The notes under the pieces were generated by a model that was given only the letters and a program-made list of their open reading frames with translations, was not told the origin of the DNA and did no database searches. Position numbers and translations under genes: made by a program. Shown here piece after piece: positions 41,143 through 49,880 of a DNA stretch of 64,000 nucleotides. Within the stretch, counting starts at the first letter, position 1. Each line of letters opens with the position of its first letter. The stretch comes from Streptomyces sp. NBC_00414 (GTDB lineage: Bacteria > Actinomycetota > Actinomycetes > Streptomycetales > Streptomycetaceae): positions 3,968,001 through 4,032,000 of the forward strand of contig NZ_CP107935.1 of NCBI RefSeq assembly GCF_036038375.1, in the 5' to 3' direction.

Positions 41143-41994
41143 TTACGGCTTGGGCAGGGTGCACCCGGCGGCGTTCAGGTCGAGCTTGCTGTCGACGCCG
41201 AAGCAGGCGGGTATCTGGTAGGTCTCCTGCCCGTAGTTGATGCCCGCGCGGACGGTGACCGTGCCGTTCTCGTCCACCTCGCACGGGTTGTTCTCGGTGC
41301 AGCGCCCGCCGTCCTCGTTGCCGGTGTTGTTGACGGCGACGACGTTGCCGGTGGCGTTGTCGACCACGGGCGAGCCCGAGGTACCGCCGATGGTCTGGCA
41401 GGCGGAGGTGTAGCGGACCGAGTCCTTCCAGGTCCAGTCGCCCTCCTTGAGGCGGTAGGCGAAGCCGTCGATGTTGCAGGCGTACGTGCGCTTCCAGTAG
41501 CCGGAGACGACCGTGATGGCGGTGCCGGCCACCGGGTGCGTGTCGTTGAGCGTCAGCGGGCTGATGCCGTACGAGCTGGTGATCTGCCCGTACGTGGTGG
41601 TGAGCTGGTAGAGCGAGACGTCCGTGTCGGTCATCGTGGCGTACGCGATCTTGCCGGCCCGCAGGGTGGCGACGCGGGTGCCGGCGGAGTTCAGCAGACC
41701 GAAGGTGCGGCTGGAGGCCCGGTCGACGATGACCTCGCCGGCCGCGGGGAATCCGGTCTCCAGGCAGTGGCCGTTGGACATCACCAGCGCCGGGTCGTCG
41801 GCCTCCGAGTCCGGGAAGCGCACGACGGAGCCGGAGCAGTTGCTGAGCGAGACGGTGCCGGCGAAGTTGACGGCCTGGACGGCCGCGGGCGCCTTGGTGT
41901 CGGTCGAGGTCTCCGTGGCGGCCACCGCCGGTGCTGCCAGGCCCGTCCCTGTGATCATCAGGGCGCCGAGCGCGGCAAGGAGAGGCTTTTTCAT
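41143..41994 (-). CDS. Secreted trypsin-like serine protease (S1 family)
   Basis: A 283-residue secreted protein. Signal peptide MKKPLLAALGALMITGTGLAAPAVAA. The triad is His in MSNGHCLETG, Asp in MTDTDVSLYQL, and Ser in TIGGTSGSPVV. Four cysteines could form two disulfides, and the acidic GNEDGGRCTENNPCEVDENG loop is probably exposed. The ATG at 41994 was chosen to begin at the signal peptide. Convergent with the D-aminoacylase gene (18 bases apart). Confidence 0.9.
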   Translation of the reverse strand: MKKPLLAALGALMITGTGLAAPAVAATETSTDTKAPAAVQAVNFAGTVSLSNCSGSVVRFPDSEADDPALVMSNGHCLETGFPAAGEVIVDRASSRTFGLLNSAGTRVATLRAGKIAYATMTDTDVSLYQLTTTYGQITSSYGISPLTLNDTHPVAGTAITVVSGYWKRTYACNIDGFAYRLKEGDWTWKDSVRYTSACQTIGGTSGSPVVDNATGNVVAVNNTGNEDGGRCTENNPCEVDENGTVTVRAGINYGQETYQIPACFGVDSKLDLNAAGCTLPKP

Positions 41995-42175
41995 GTGGGG
42001 GTCCCCTCGTGTGACGTGAGCGGCCGGAGATCTTCCGGCCACTTCCCGTTTTTGTCATGCGCATTCTGAGGCGAACAGATTCCGACGAACAAGGACCCAT
42101 TTCCAGCCGCCGGAAGCCCCAGCAAGAAAGCAGGGCTCGCACGGATGGCCCACTCAAGGGCGCGGGCGGCCCTTT

Positions 42176-42420
42176 AAGGGGCGCGGGGAACTGCGCGACC
42201 AGCAACGACCGACCGGCACCGACACACCGACGGCCACCCCACCCCCCTAGGGGCGCGAGGAACTGCGCGACCAGCCCCGACCGACCCGCAGCCACGCGTC
42301 GGCGTCCGCCCCAGACCCCCCTAGGGGCGCGGGGAACTGCGCGACCAGCAACAACGAACCCGCACCCACACACCGACGACCACCCCACCCCCCAGGGGCG
42401 CGGGGAACTGCGCGACCAGC
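42176..42420. repeat. Four tandem copies of the GGGGCGCGGGGAACTGCGC element
   Basis: Copies begin near 42176, 42249, 42323 and 42394, a period of about 73 bases. Each has AGGGGCGCGGGGAACTGCGC followed by GACCAG, then a C/A-rich tail with CACCCCACC. The tract fills the non-coding gap 41995-42521 between the protease and the aminotransferase. No gene is seen there. Confidence 0.85.
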
Positions 42421-42521
42421 CGCACCCCACCCAGGCCGAGCCAAACACCCGCACCCCCCGGAGGGGCCACGTGGTGGAAAACACGCCGCGACATCCATTA
42501 CCCGCCCGTAAGCTCACGGAC

Positions 42522-43733
42522 ATGCAGGTGATCCAGTCGACCAAGCTCGCCAACGTCTGTTACGAGATCCGGGGCCCGGTGCTTGAGGAGGCGATGCGGC
42601 TGGAAGCGGCCGGCCATCGCATCCTCAAGCTGAACACCGGAAACCCGGCAGCCTTCGGCTTCGAGTGCCCGCCGGAGATCCTGGAGGACATCCTCCGCAA
42701 CGTCTCGTCGGCGCACGGCTACGGAGACGCGAAGGGCCTGCTCGCGGCACGCCGCGCCGTGGTCATGCACAACCAGACGCTGGGCATAGAGACGGACGTC
42801 GAGCACGTCTTCATCGGCAACGGCGTGTCCGAGCTGATCGTGATGGCGATGCAGGGCCTGCTGGACGACGGCGACGAGGTCCTCGTACCGGCGCCGGACT
42901 ACCCCCTGTGGACAGCCGCCGTCTCCCTCTCCGGCGGCACCGCCGTGCACTACCGCTGCGACGAGCAGTCCGCCTGGATGCCCGATCTCGCCGACGTGGA
43001 GCGGAAGGTCACCGACCGCACCAAGGCGATCGTGATCATCAACCCGAACAACCCGACGGGTGCCGTGTACGACGAGGCGATGCTGCGGGGGCTCACCGAC
43101 ATCGCCCGCCGCCACAACCTGCTGGTCTGCTCGGACGAGATCTACGACAAGATCCTGTACGACGAGGCCGTGCACACCCCCACCGCCAAGGTCGCCCCCG
43201 ACCTGCTCACCCTCACCTTCAACGGGATGTCGAAGGCGTACCGCGTGGCCGGGTACCGGGTGGGATGGATGGCGATCTCCGGGCCGCGGGCGCACGCCGA
43301 CTCGTACATCGAGGGGCTGACGATCCTCGCCAATATGCGGCTCTGCGCGAACATGCCCGGTCAGCACGGTGTCGTCGCCGCCCTCAGCGGCCGGCAGACC
43401 ATCAACGATCTCGTGCTGCCCGGCGGGCGGCTGCGCGAGCAGCGGGACGTGGCGCACAAGCTGCTGACCGACATCCCGGGCGTGACCTGCGTGAAGCCCA
43501 AGGGCGCGCTCTACCTCTTCCCGCGCCTCGACCCGAAGGTCTTCAAGATCAAGGACGACCGGCGGATGGTGCTGGACCTGCTGCGCACCGAGAAGATCAT
43601 GGTGGTGCAGGGGACGGGCTTCAACTGGCCGGAACAGGACCACTTCCGGGTCGTCACCCTGCCCACGACAAGGGACCTGACGGACGCGGTGACACGGATC
43701 GGGAACTTCCTGGAGAAGTACGCCCAGAACTGA
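42522..43733 (+). CDS. Pyridoxal-phosphate aminotransferase, class I (AlaA-like)
   Basis: A 403-residue fold-type I aminotransferase similar to alanine/valine-pyruvate and AlaA enzymes. GNGVSELIVMAMQGLL and PAPDYPLWTAAVSLSGG form the PLP pocket; INPNNPTGAVY, SDEIYDKILYD and the PLP Lys in FNGMSKAYRVAGYRVGW follow, and RVVTLP near the end holds the carboxylate-binding Arg. Likely interconverts alanine or branched 2-oxo acids with glutamate. ATG at 42522; no clear ribosome site, so start moderately certain. Confidence 0.93.
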   Translation: MQVIQSTKLANVCYEIRGPVLEEAMRLEAAGHRILKLNTGNPAAFGFECPPEILEDILRNVSSAHGYGDAKGLLAARRAVVMHNQTLGIETDVEHVFIGNGVSELIVMAMQGLLDDGDEVLVPAPDYPLWTAAVSLSGGTAVHYRCDEQSAWMPDLADVERKVTDRTKAIVIINPNNPTGAVYDEAMLRGLTDIARRHNLLVCSDEIYDKILYDEAVHTPTAKVAPDLLTLTFNGMSKAYRVAGYRVGWMAISGPRAHADSYIEGLTILANMRLCANMPGQHGVVAALSGRQTINDLVLPGGRLREQRDVAHKLLTDIPGVTCVKPKGALYLFPRLDPKVFKIKDDRRMVLDLLRTEKIMVVQGTGFNWPEQDHFRVVTLPTTRDLTDAVTRIGNFLEKYAQN

Positions 43734-43786
43734 CACCCGGTCACCCTGCGTGGTCACCCGGTCCCACTTTCGGAGTCCGCTCAACT

Positions 43787-43809
43787 TTAGACGAAATCTA
43801 AGCTAGGAT
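43787..43809 (+). promoter_or_regulatory. Promoter with palindrome TTAGA-CGAAA-TCTAA and TAGGAT -10
   Basis: A perfect 5-5-5 inverted repeat ends 2 bases before TAGGAT (43804-43809), a typical streptomycete -10 element. It lies in the -35/-10 spacer, a position where a repressor would block polymerase. Confidence 0.55.
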
Positions 43810-43842
43810 GGCTTCCTGTCAGAGCACAGGAGGCCATCTCCC

Positions 43843-44265
43843 ATGTACGAACCGATCCGCACCAAGTCGGTCCACACGATGGCCGGCACCGCCGACTTCC
43901 CCCACCGGTCGCGCGAGGAGGAGCTGGACATCCAGCTCGCCGGTCATCTGGCGGCCCTGCTCGCGGTCACGGACGAGCTCCGTGGCCTCGAACCGTCTGC
44001 CGAGCTCGATGTCGCCGCGCAGCGGCTGGCCGAGCAGGTGACCCGGCTGCGCGGCGGGCTTGCGCCGGCCCGCGCGGCGGTCGCCGCCACCGGTCGCGGG
44101 CCGCTGCCCGCCGCTCTGCATCAGCGGGCGCACGCCCTTGCGGGGCGCGCTCTCGTCGTCGCGGCGTCCCGGGCGGACACCGCGGGCGCGATCCTGGCCG
44201 CCGAGCGCATGGATGTGCACGCGGCGGCCTTGGCGGCGCCGGCGTCAGCCCTCACCGCCCTCTGA
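43843..44265 (+). CDS. Small helical hypothetical protein
   Basis: A 140-residue protein of unknown family. It is almost entirely alpha-helical and rich in Ala, Leu and Arg (LDIQLAGHLAALLAVTDELRGLEP, LDVAAQRLAEQVTRLRGGLAPAR), suggesting a small helical bundle; no signal or membrane segment. The ATG has a good CAGGAGG ribosome site, and its own promoter and operator lie just upstream. It is followed by a perfect hairpin, so it is monocistronic. Confidence 0.8.
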   Translation: MYEPIRTKSVHTMAGTADFPHRSREEELDIQLAGHLAALLAVTDELRGLEPSAELDVAAQRLAEQVTRLRGGLAPARAAVAATGRGPLPAALHQRAHALAGRALVVAASRADTAGAILAAERMDVHAAALAAPASALTAL

Positions 44266-44267
44266 GC

Positions 44268-44287
44268 CGAGGGCTTCGAAGCCCTCG
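44268..44287 (+). terminator. Perfect palindromic terminator hairpin
   Basis: CGAGGGCTTC-GAAGCCCTCG, a 20-base perfect palindrome directly after the stop of the small gene. A second possible hairpin with a T-rich tail lies at about 44361-44395. Beyond these, the gap to 44599 shows nothing else. Confidence 0.6.
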
Positions 44288-44599
44288 GGCTTCCCCTGTC
44301 GGCCCCGGTCCGCGCGCACCCGCAGCGACGTGCGGGCCGGGTGCCACGCATGTCGGAAGGGCCGCACCCTTGAGGGGTGGGGTCCTTTCGTTCTTGAGCG
44401 CGGCCTCTTCTTCCGGGTGCGTCCGGCTGTTCTTCCCGAGCGGGTCGGTGAGGGCCTGTCGCGCCGTTCCCCCGCCCCCACCGGGGCACCCCTGGCCTGA
44501 TAGGACGCCGGCGTTCCGGTTGCGTACTGGGATGGGGTGGTCACCCCCTGTTCATCCGAAGCAGCGAGGAACGTCGGGTTCCGGGAGCAGGCTCCGGGT

Positions 44600-45676
44600 G
44601 TGAGACGAATCATCGCCATCGTCCTGGCGGTATTCCTGATCGGCGGAGTGGCAGCAGCCGTCGTAGCGGGCCGCGAAGAGCAGGACAGCAGCACGGCAAC
44701 GAAGACCGTGCGAGGAGTGATCGGGTCGGAGAAGGCGGAGTTCTTCGCCGACCCTGATGTGGTGAAGGCCCTGGCTGCCAGGGGCTACACCGTGGAGACG
44801 GAGACCTCCGGGTCCTGGGCCATGGAGGGACTCGACCTCAAGGGGTACGACTTCACGTTCCCCTCCAGTCAGGCGCCCGCCGGGGAACTGGCCTCGAAGT
44901 ACCACGTACGGCAGCCCCTGCCGCGCCCCTTCTACTCGCCGCTCGTGGTCGTGGCGCACCGCAGCGCCGCCGGAGTACTGGCGGACAACGGCCTCGCGAC
45001 GCTGGGCGGGAAGGGCAACGGCACCCTCAAGATGGGCGCCTATCTCAAGGCCGCCGGGGGCGACCGGACCTGGCAGCAGCTCAAAGGGGCCGGAAAGCAT
45101 GGTGAGTTGAGCGGCACGCTGTTCATCTCCACCACCGACCCGACCAGTTCGAACTCGGGCGCCCTGTATCTCGCCGCCGCCTCCTACGTCGCGGATGGCG
45201 GCCGGGTCGCCGACGGCGCCGCGGCCGTCGACCGTACAGCGCCCCTGATGCGCAAACTGATCAGCGTCCAGGGGTCGCAGCAGACCAGCACGGACGCGGC
45301 CTTCCGGGACTTCGTCAGCGGCGTCGGAAACCCGCTGGTCCTCGTGTACGAGTCCCAGGTCGCCGCGCTCCTCGCCGAAGGCCAGGGTGCCGACGACCTG
45401 GTCGTTCTCTACCCGGACACCACCGCCAACAGCGATCACACAGTGGTCCCCCTCACGGCGGAGGGCCGCGCCCTCGGTGAACTGCTGGGGACCGACGAGG
45501 AGTTGCGCAGGCTCGCGGTGCGGCACGGGTTCAGGCCCCAGGGCGCGGCCGTCGAGTTCACGGCGGCCACCGACGCCCACACCACGTATCTCAACCAGAA
45601 GCTGACCGGTGTCCGGCAGGTGCCCGTGCCCGCCTCCAAGGTGCTGCACGAGATGGCGCGCCGGGCCCGGGACTAG
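44600..45676 (+). CDS. Membrane-anchored extracellular solute-binding-like protein (first of TelA operon)
   Basis: A 358-residue protein with an N-terminal transmembrane anchor (IIAIVLAVFLIGGVAAAVVAG) and no lipobox, then a type II periplasmic-binding fold (GVIGSEKAEFFADPDVVKALAARGYTVE, LKGYDFTFPSSQAPAGEL, ISTTDPTSSNSGALYLAA, FVSGVGNPLVLVYESQVAA), as in family-11 solute-binding proteins. No transporter genes are near, so it may be a sensor or a structural element. GTG at 44600 with GGGAG 12 bases upstream. The TelA gene starts 12 bases after its stop. Confidence 0.85.
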   Translation: MRRIIAIVLAVFLIGGVAAAVVAGREEQDSSTATKTVRGVIGSEKAEFFADPDVVKALAARGYTVETETSGSWAMEGLDLKGYDFTFPSSQAPAGELASKYHVRQPLPRPFYSPLVVVAHRSAAGVLADNGLATLGGKGNGTLKMGAYLKAAGGDRTWQQLKGAGKHGELSGTLFISTTDPTSSNSGALYLAAASYVADGGRVADGAAAVDRTAPLMRKLISVQGSQQTSTDAAFRDFVSGVGNPLVLVYESQVAALLAEGQGADDLVVLYPDTTANSDHTVVPLTAEGRALGELLGTDEELRRLAVRHGFRPQGAAVEFTAATDAHTTYLNQKLTGVRQVPVPASKVLHEMARRARD

Positions 45677-45688
45677 GGGGAACAGCAA

Positions 45689-46864
45689 GTGGGCAACACC
45701 GAGGACACCTTCACTCTCACTCCTCCGGAGGCCGTCGCGGCCGTGCCGAAGGAGAAGGCCGGCGGGCTCGTGCCGGTCGACGATTCCGTACGTACGGACA
45801 TGGCGCGCAAGGCCGCCGAGTACGTCGACGGGCTCGCCGCGCTCGACGCCCGCTCCCCCCAGTTCGCCGGGAAGATCGGCGAGATCGTCGCACTCGGCTC
45901 GGGCGAGATGCGCGGGGCCGCCGCCCAGTCGAACCGCATGCTGGAGCGTACGGTCCGCGCCCTTCCCGCGAACGGCGAGGACGCCCAGTCGCGCGTCTCG
46001 TCCTCGCTCGTCGAACTCCGGCGCACCGTGCAGGATCTGGACCCGCGCGAGCTGCCCGGCGGCAGGGCACGCAAGCTGCTGTCCCGGCTGCCGGGCGGCA
46101 ACAAACTCCGTGACCATGTGGCCAAGTACGCCTCCGCGCAGGGCACGTTGAACAAGATCGTGGGCTCGCTGCGCGGCGGCCAGGACGAACTGCGGCGCGA
46201 CAACGCGGCCCTGCAGACCGAGCGTGTCCGTCTGTGGGACTCGATGGGCAAACTCCAGGAGTACGTCGTCCTGACCGAGGCCCTGGACGCGGCCGTCGAG
46301 GGCCACATCGGTGGGGTGGAGGCGCTGGATCCCGCGCAGGCGGACACCCTGCGCGCCGACGTTCTCTTCCCCGTACGGCAGAAGCACCAGGACCTGCTCA
46401 CCCAGCTCGCGGTGTGCGCCCAGGGCTATCTGGCCATGGACGTGGTCCGCCGCAACAACGAGGAGCTGATCAAGGGCGTCGACCGAGCGGCCACCACCAC
46501 GGTCTCCGCGCTGCGCATCTCGGTCATGCTCGCCTCCGCCCTGGACACCCAGCGCAAGGTCGTCGAGCAGGTCAACGCGCTGCGCGGCACGACGGAGGAC
46601 CTCATCCGCGGCAACGCGGAGATGCTCGCCACCCAGAGCGGCGAGATCCAGCGCATCGCGGCCGACCCCGCCGTGGGGGCGGAGACCCTCCGCTCGGCCT
46701 TCCAGCAGATCTACCAGACCCTCGACACCATCGACACGTACAAGGCCCAGGCCACGGAAACGATGGCCGCGACGGTGGAGTCCCTGACCGCGGAACTCCA
46801 GCACGCCACGACGTACTTGGAACGCAGCCGCTCCCAGGGCGCCTTGGAAGGGGGGCTTGGGTGA
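45689..46864 (+). CDS. TelA-family toxic-anion resistance protein
   Basis: A 391-residue cytoplasmic protein that is nearly all helical. Family hallmarks include DDSVRTDMARKAAEYVDGLAALDARSPQF, LPGGNKLRDHVAKYASAQGTLNKIVGSLRGGQDELRRDNAALQTER, and AQGYLAMDVVRRNNEELIKGVDRAATTTVSALRISVMLASALDTQRKVV, the conserved C-terminal core of TelA/KlaA/YaaN. Linked to tellurite and cell-envelope stress resistance, mechanism unknown. GTG start after AGGGGG; its stop overlaps the next start (GTGA). Confidence 0.92.
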   Translation: MGNTEDTFTLTPPEAVAAVPKEKAGGLVPVDDSVRTDMARKAAEYVDGLAALDARSPQFAGKIGEIVALGSGEMRGAAAQSNRMLERTVRALPANGEDAQSRVSSSLVELRRTVQDLDPRELPGGRARKLLSRLPGGNKLRDHVAKYASAQGTLNKIVGSLRGGQDELRRDNAALQTERVRLWDSMGKLQEYVVLTEALDAAVEGHIGGVEALDPAQADTLRADVLFPVRQKHQDLLTQLAVCAQGYLAMDVVRRNNEELIKGVDRAATTTVSALRISVMLASALDTQRKVVEQVNALRGTTEDLIRGNAEMLATQSGEIQRIAADPAVGAETLRSAFQQIYQTLDTIDTYKAQATETMAATVESLTAELQHATTYLERSRSQGALEGGLG

Positions 46865-48486
46865 ACCCGACTGTGGGCAGGCGTTCCGCAGGGCGATGGG
46901 GCCCCCGCACGAGCGGAGCCGAGCGTGGGGGAGGGTGGGCACGGACCACCCGCCTGGCCGCAGCCGCCATCGCGTTGGCATTGGTGACAGCCGGATGCAC
47001 GTCGGCCGTGGAAGAGCCGAGCGCTTCGAACAACGAGCCGGAACCCGGCACCCTCCGCGTACTCGCCTCCAGCGAACTCGTCGACATGAAGAGCGTCCTG
47101 GACCAGGTCCACAAGGACACCGGCATCACGGTCCGGCCCACCTACATGGGCACACTCGACGCGGTCGACCTCCTGGCGAAGGGCAGGGCGAAGGGCGTGT
47201 ACGACGCGATCTGGCTGTCCTCCAACGACTACCTGCGTCTCACTCCCGCCGCAGCGAAGCAGGTCGTGTCCCAGACCCCGGTGATGTCCAGCCCGCTGGC
47301 CATCGGGGTGAAGAACGCCACCGTACGGAAGCTCGGCTGGAAGCCGCAGGACGTCACCTGGGCCGACATCGAGAAGGCGGTGCGCGACGACGGGCTGACC
47401 TACGGCATGACCGACCCGTCCCGCTCCAACTCGGGTTTCTCCACCCTCATATCGGTGGCCTCGGGTCTCTCCGACGCCCAGTCGGCGCTGACGGACGCGG
47501 ATGTGGAGGAGGCGACGCCCCGGCTGACGGAGTTCTTCAAGGGGCAGAAGCTGACGTCCGGGTCCTCGGGCTGGCTGGCCCAGGCGTACGACCGGCGCGG
47601 TGACGTCGACGCGCTGCTCAACTACGAGTCGGTGCTGAAGTCGAGGAAGGACCTGACGGTGATCCGCCCGCGCGACGGCGTCGTCACCGCCGACTATCCG
47701 CTGTCCTCGCTCGCGTCCACCAGTCAGGAGGTCCGTGACGACGTCCGCCGGCTCACCGAGGCCCTGCGTACCCCGGCGACCCAGCGGCTGATCACCGACC
47801 GGACGCTGCGCCGGCCCGTCGTGCCCTCCGTGCCGCTCGCGGCGGGGCTCGACAGTTCCCGGCGGCGCGAACTGCCGTTCCCGGGCGGCCGTTCCGTCGC
47901 CGACGGGCTCCTCGACTCCTACGAGAACAAGCTGCGCCGCCCCTCCCGGACCGTGTACGTGCTCGACACCTCGGGCTCGATGCGTGAGGACGGGCGGCTC
48001 GGCCGGCTGAAGAAGGCGCTCACCGACCTCACCGGCGACTTCCGCGAACGCGAGGAGGTGACGCTCATGCCGTTCGGCTCGGCCGTCAAGAGCGTACGCA
48101 CGCATGTGGTGCGGCCCGGGGACCCGCGTTCGGGGCTCGACGCGATCCGGCGTGACACCGAGGCGCTCACCGCGGAGGGCGACACGGCGATCTACACGTC
48201 GCTGCAGAAGGCGTACGAGCATCTGGGGGCCGACGACGACACGTTCACGTCGGTCGTGCTGATGACGGACGGCGAGAACACGGAGGGCGCCGGCCCGGCG
48301 GAGTTCGACGGGTTCTACGGCCGGCTGTCCGGGGACGAGCGGCGGATCCCCGTCTTCCCGATCCTCTTCGGCGACTCCGACCGCGGCGAGCTGGAACACA
48401 TCGCCGACCTGACCGGCGGCCGTCTCTTCGACGCCCGGAAGGGCTCGCTCGACGGCGCCTTCGAGGAGATCCGTGGCTACCAATAA
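46861..48486 (+). CDS. Lipoprotein with solute-binding fold fused to a VWA domain
   Basis: A 541-residue lipoprotein: lipobox LVTAGC with Cys46, a family-11 binding-protein domain (~55-330: LRVLASSELVDMKSVLDQVHKDTGITVRPTYMGT, YDAIWLSSNDYL, YGMTDPSRSNSGFST) and a von Willebrand A domain (~365-541) with the MIDAS motif DTSGS starting at Asp369 (VYVLDTSGSM), TAEGDTAIYTSL, and VLMTDGENTEG. A metal-binding adhesion module on a sensor-like domain. It shares the binding fold with the first gene of the operon, suggesting a duplicate pair. GTG start overlapping the telA stop. Confidence 0.9.
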   Translation: MNPTVGRRSAGRWGPRTSGAERGGGWARTTRLAAAAIALALVTAGCTSAVEEPSASNNEPEPGTLRVLASSELVDMKSVLDQVHKDTGITVRPTYMGTLDAVDLLAKGRAKGVYDAIWLSSNDYLRLTPAAAKQVVSQTPVMSSPLAIGVKNATVRKLGWKPQDVTWADIEKAVRDDGLTYGMTDPSRSNSGFSTLISVASGLSDAQSALTDADVEEATPRLTEFFKGQKLTSGSSGWLAQAYDRRGDVDALLNYESVLKSRKDLTVIRPRDGVVTADYPLSSLASTSQEVRDDVRRLTEALRTPATQRLITDRTLRRPVVPSVPLAAGLDSSRRRELPFPGGRSVADGLLDSYENKLRRPSRTVYVLDTSGSMREDGRLGRLKKALTDLTGDFREREEVTLMPFGSAVKSVRTHVVRPGDPRSGLDAIRRDTEALTAEGDTAIYTSLQKAYEHLGADDDTFTSVVLMTDGENTEGAGPAEFDGFYGRLSGDERRIPVFPILFGDSDRGELEHIADLTGGRLFDARKGSLDGAFEEIRGYQ

Positions 48487-49087
48487 GTCTCCCGCCAACA
48501 GGTTTCTCGGCTACCTGGAGTCCCGAAAGAACCTCACCGGGAGCGCCTGCGGGATCGCCGGTCTCGGGCTGACCTTCGCGGGAGTGGCGGGTGTGTACTG
48601 GCCGGTCGTCGTCGCGGGCCTGTACGGCGCGGGTGCGCTGGTCGCCCCGCCGGAGCGGCCGCCCTTGCCGGACTTCCCGGATCCTTCCGCCCAACTGGAC
48701 GGCATCCGTGAGGACTTCGGGAAGCTTCGGGCCTACCTGGCGGACGTCGAGCTGCCGCCCGCGGCCGCCGGCCGGCTCACCGAGCTGACCGAGCTGCTGA
48801 CGGCGCTCCTCGACCCCGGGTGGGTCGCTGAGATCCTCGCGCGCGACCCGGAGGGGGTGCACGCGCTGTCCCGGGCCGTGCGGACCGATGTCCCGGAGGC
48901 CGTCGACACGTTCGTACGGACGCGGTGGTGGGCGCGGTTGGCGCCCGGTACGGAGGCGCCCGAGCGGCATCTCGAACGGCAGCTGGGGTTGCTGCACGAG
49001 GAGGCGGAGGCGCTGGCCGCCGGGCTGCGCGAGACGGAGGCCCGGCGCCAGGAATCCCACACCCGCTATCTGGAGGACCGGGCGTAG
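48473..49087 (+). CDS. XpaC-like membrane protein, last of TelA operon
   Basis: A 204-residue protein. Residues ~20-58 are two transmembrane helices (GSACGIAGLGLTFAGVAGVYWPVVVAGLYGAGALV), then a helical cytoplasmic region (FGKLRAYLADVELPPAAAGRLTELTELL...). The layout matches XpaC (5-bromo-4-chloroindolyl phosphate hydrolysis) proteins, whose genes sit next to telA/yaaN in Bacillus. GTG start with GAGGAGAT 3 bases upstream, inside the end of the previous gene (14-base overlap), so it is translationally coupled. Confidence 0.75.
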   Translation: MATNKSPANRFLGYLESRKNLTGSACGIAGLGLTFAGVAGVYWPVVVAGLYGAGALVAPPERPPLPDFPDPSAQLDGIREDFGKLRAYLADVELPPAAAGRLTELTELLTALLDPGWVAEILARDPEGVHALSRAVRTDVPEAVDTFVRTRWWARLAPGTEAPERHLERQLGLLHEEAEALAAGLRETEARRQESHTRYLEDRA

Positions 49088-49116
49088 CCGAGGGCCCGAC
49101 GGAGGAGGGGCGGGGC

Positions 49117-49845
49117 TCACCCGGCGCCGAACTCCGCGACCGCCCGTCCCACGATCGCCTCCAGCTGCTCATGGTGCGCCCCGCGCCAGTACGCCCGCCC
49201 GCACTCCCCGCACCGCGCGAACACGTCGTACGAACGTCGCGTCCCCCCTTCGAGCTGCTCGGCGACCTCGTCCTTGGAGGCCGCCGCCAACAGTCCGTTG
49301 CACGCGGTGCACCGGCTCCACGGCCGGAGTTCGGGCGCGAACCGGCCCAGTACGTCCCGTAGTTGCTCGTCGGGCCGGGTGCTGTAGACGAACGCCCCGG
49401 CCCACAGCTCCCGGCGCCTGAGCAGCCCCCGGTCCCGGCTCAGCAGGACCCGCCGCTCGGCCGCCGACCTCGCCGCGAGCGCGGGATCGCCGATGTCCAG
49501 CGACTCGTAGGCGGCGTCGACACCGAGCAGTCGGAGTCGGCGCGCCAGCGTGCCGAGGTGGACGTCGAGCAGGAAACGCAAAGGGGCGCCCGGGACCGGC
49601 TGGGGGCGCTCTGCCGCTCGTACCTCGACGGAGTCCGCCGCCGCCGGCAGATGCGAGACGGCCACCGTGCGGCCGTTCACCACGAGTTCGCCGACCTCGG
49701 TCAGCGGAACGCCGAGCGACTCGACGACATGGCCCAGCGTGGACGAGCCGTCGGTGGCGACGGGCGTGGCCCCCGCCCGGCGTCCGTGCGGGACGAACAC
49801 CCGTAGTCCTGGGGCGAATTCGACGTGGATCTCCGGTCCGTTCAC
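49117..49845 (-). CDS. Mut7-C RNase-domain protein with N-terminal ubiquitin-like fold
   Basis: A 242-residue protein: a ThiS/MoaD-like N domain (~1-80, VEFAPGLRVFVP ... VEVRAAERP) and a C-terminal Mut7-C PIN-like RNase domain (RFLLDVHLGTLARRLRLLGVDAAYESLDIGD, LLSRDRGLL) with a zinc ribbon (RCTACNGLL, ARCGECGRAYW). Catalytic acids are the Asp in LLDVH and SRDRG. Family function is inferred RNA cleavage. Convergent with the TelA operon. Confidence 0.92.
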   Translation of the reverse strand: MNGPEIHVEFAPGLRVFVPHGRRAGATPVATDGSSTLGHVVESLGVPLTEVGELVVNGRTVAVSHLPAAADSVEVRAAERPQPVPGAPLRFLLDVHLGTLARRLRLLGVDAAYESLDIGDPALAARSAAERRVLLSRDRGLLRRRELWAGAFVYSTRPDEQLRDVLGRFAPELRPWSRCTACNGLLAAASKDEVAEQLEGGTRRSYDVFARCGECGRAYWRGAHHEQLEAIVGRAVAEFGAG

Positions 49846-49880
49846 CGGGTCAGGATGACATGCGGGCCGGGCCCGTGGCC

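Noticed and set aside
42176..42420. CRISPR array
   Set aside because: Four units of about 73 bases repeat both the core and much of the spacer, and no cas genes are near; it is a tandem dispersed element.
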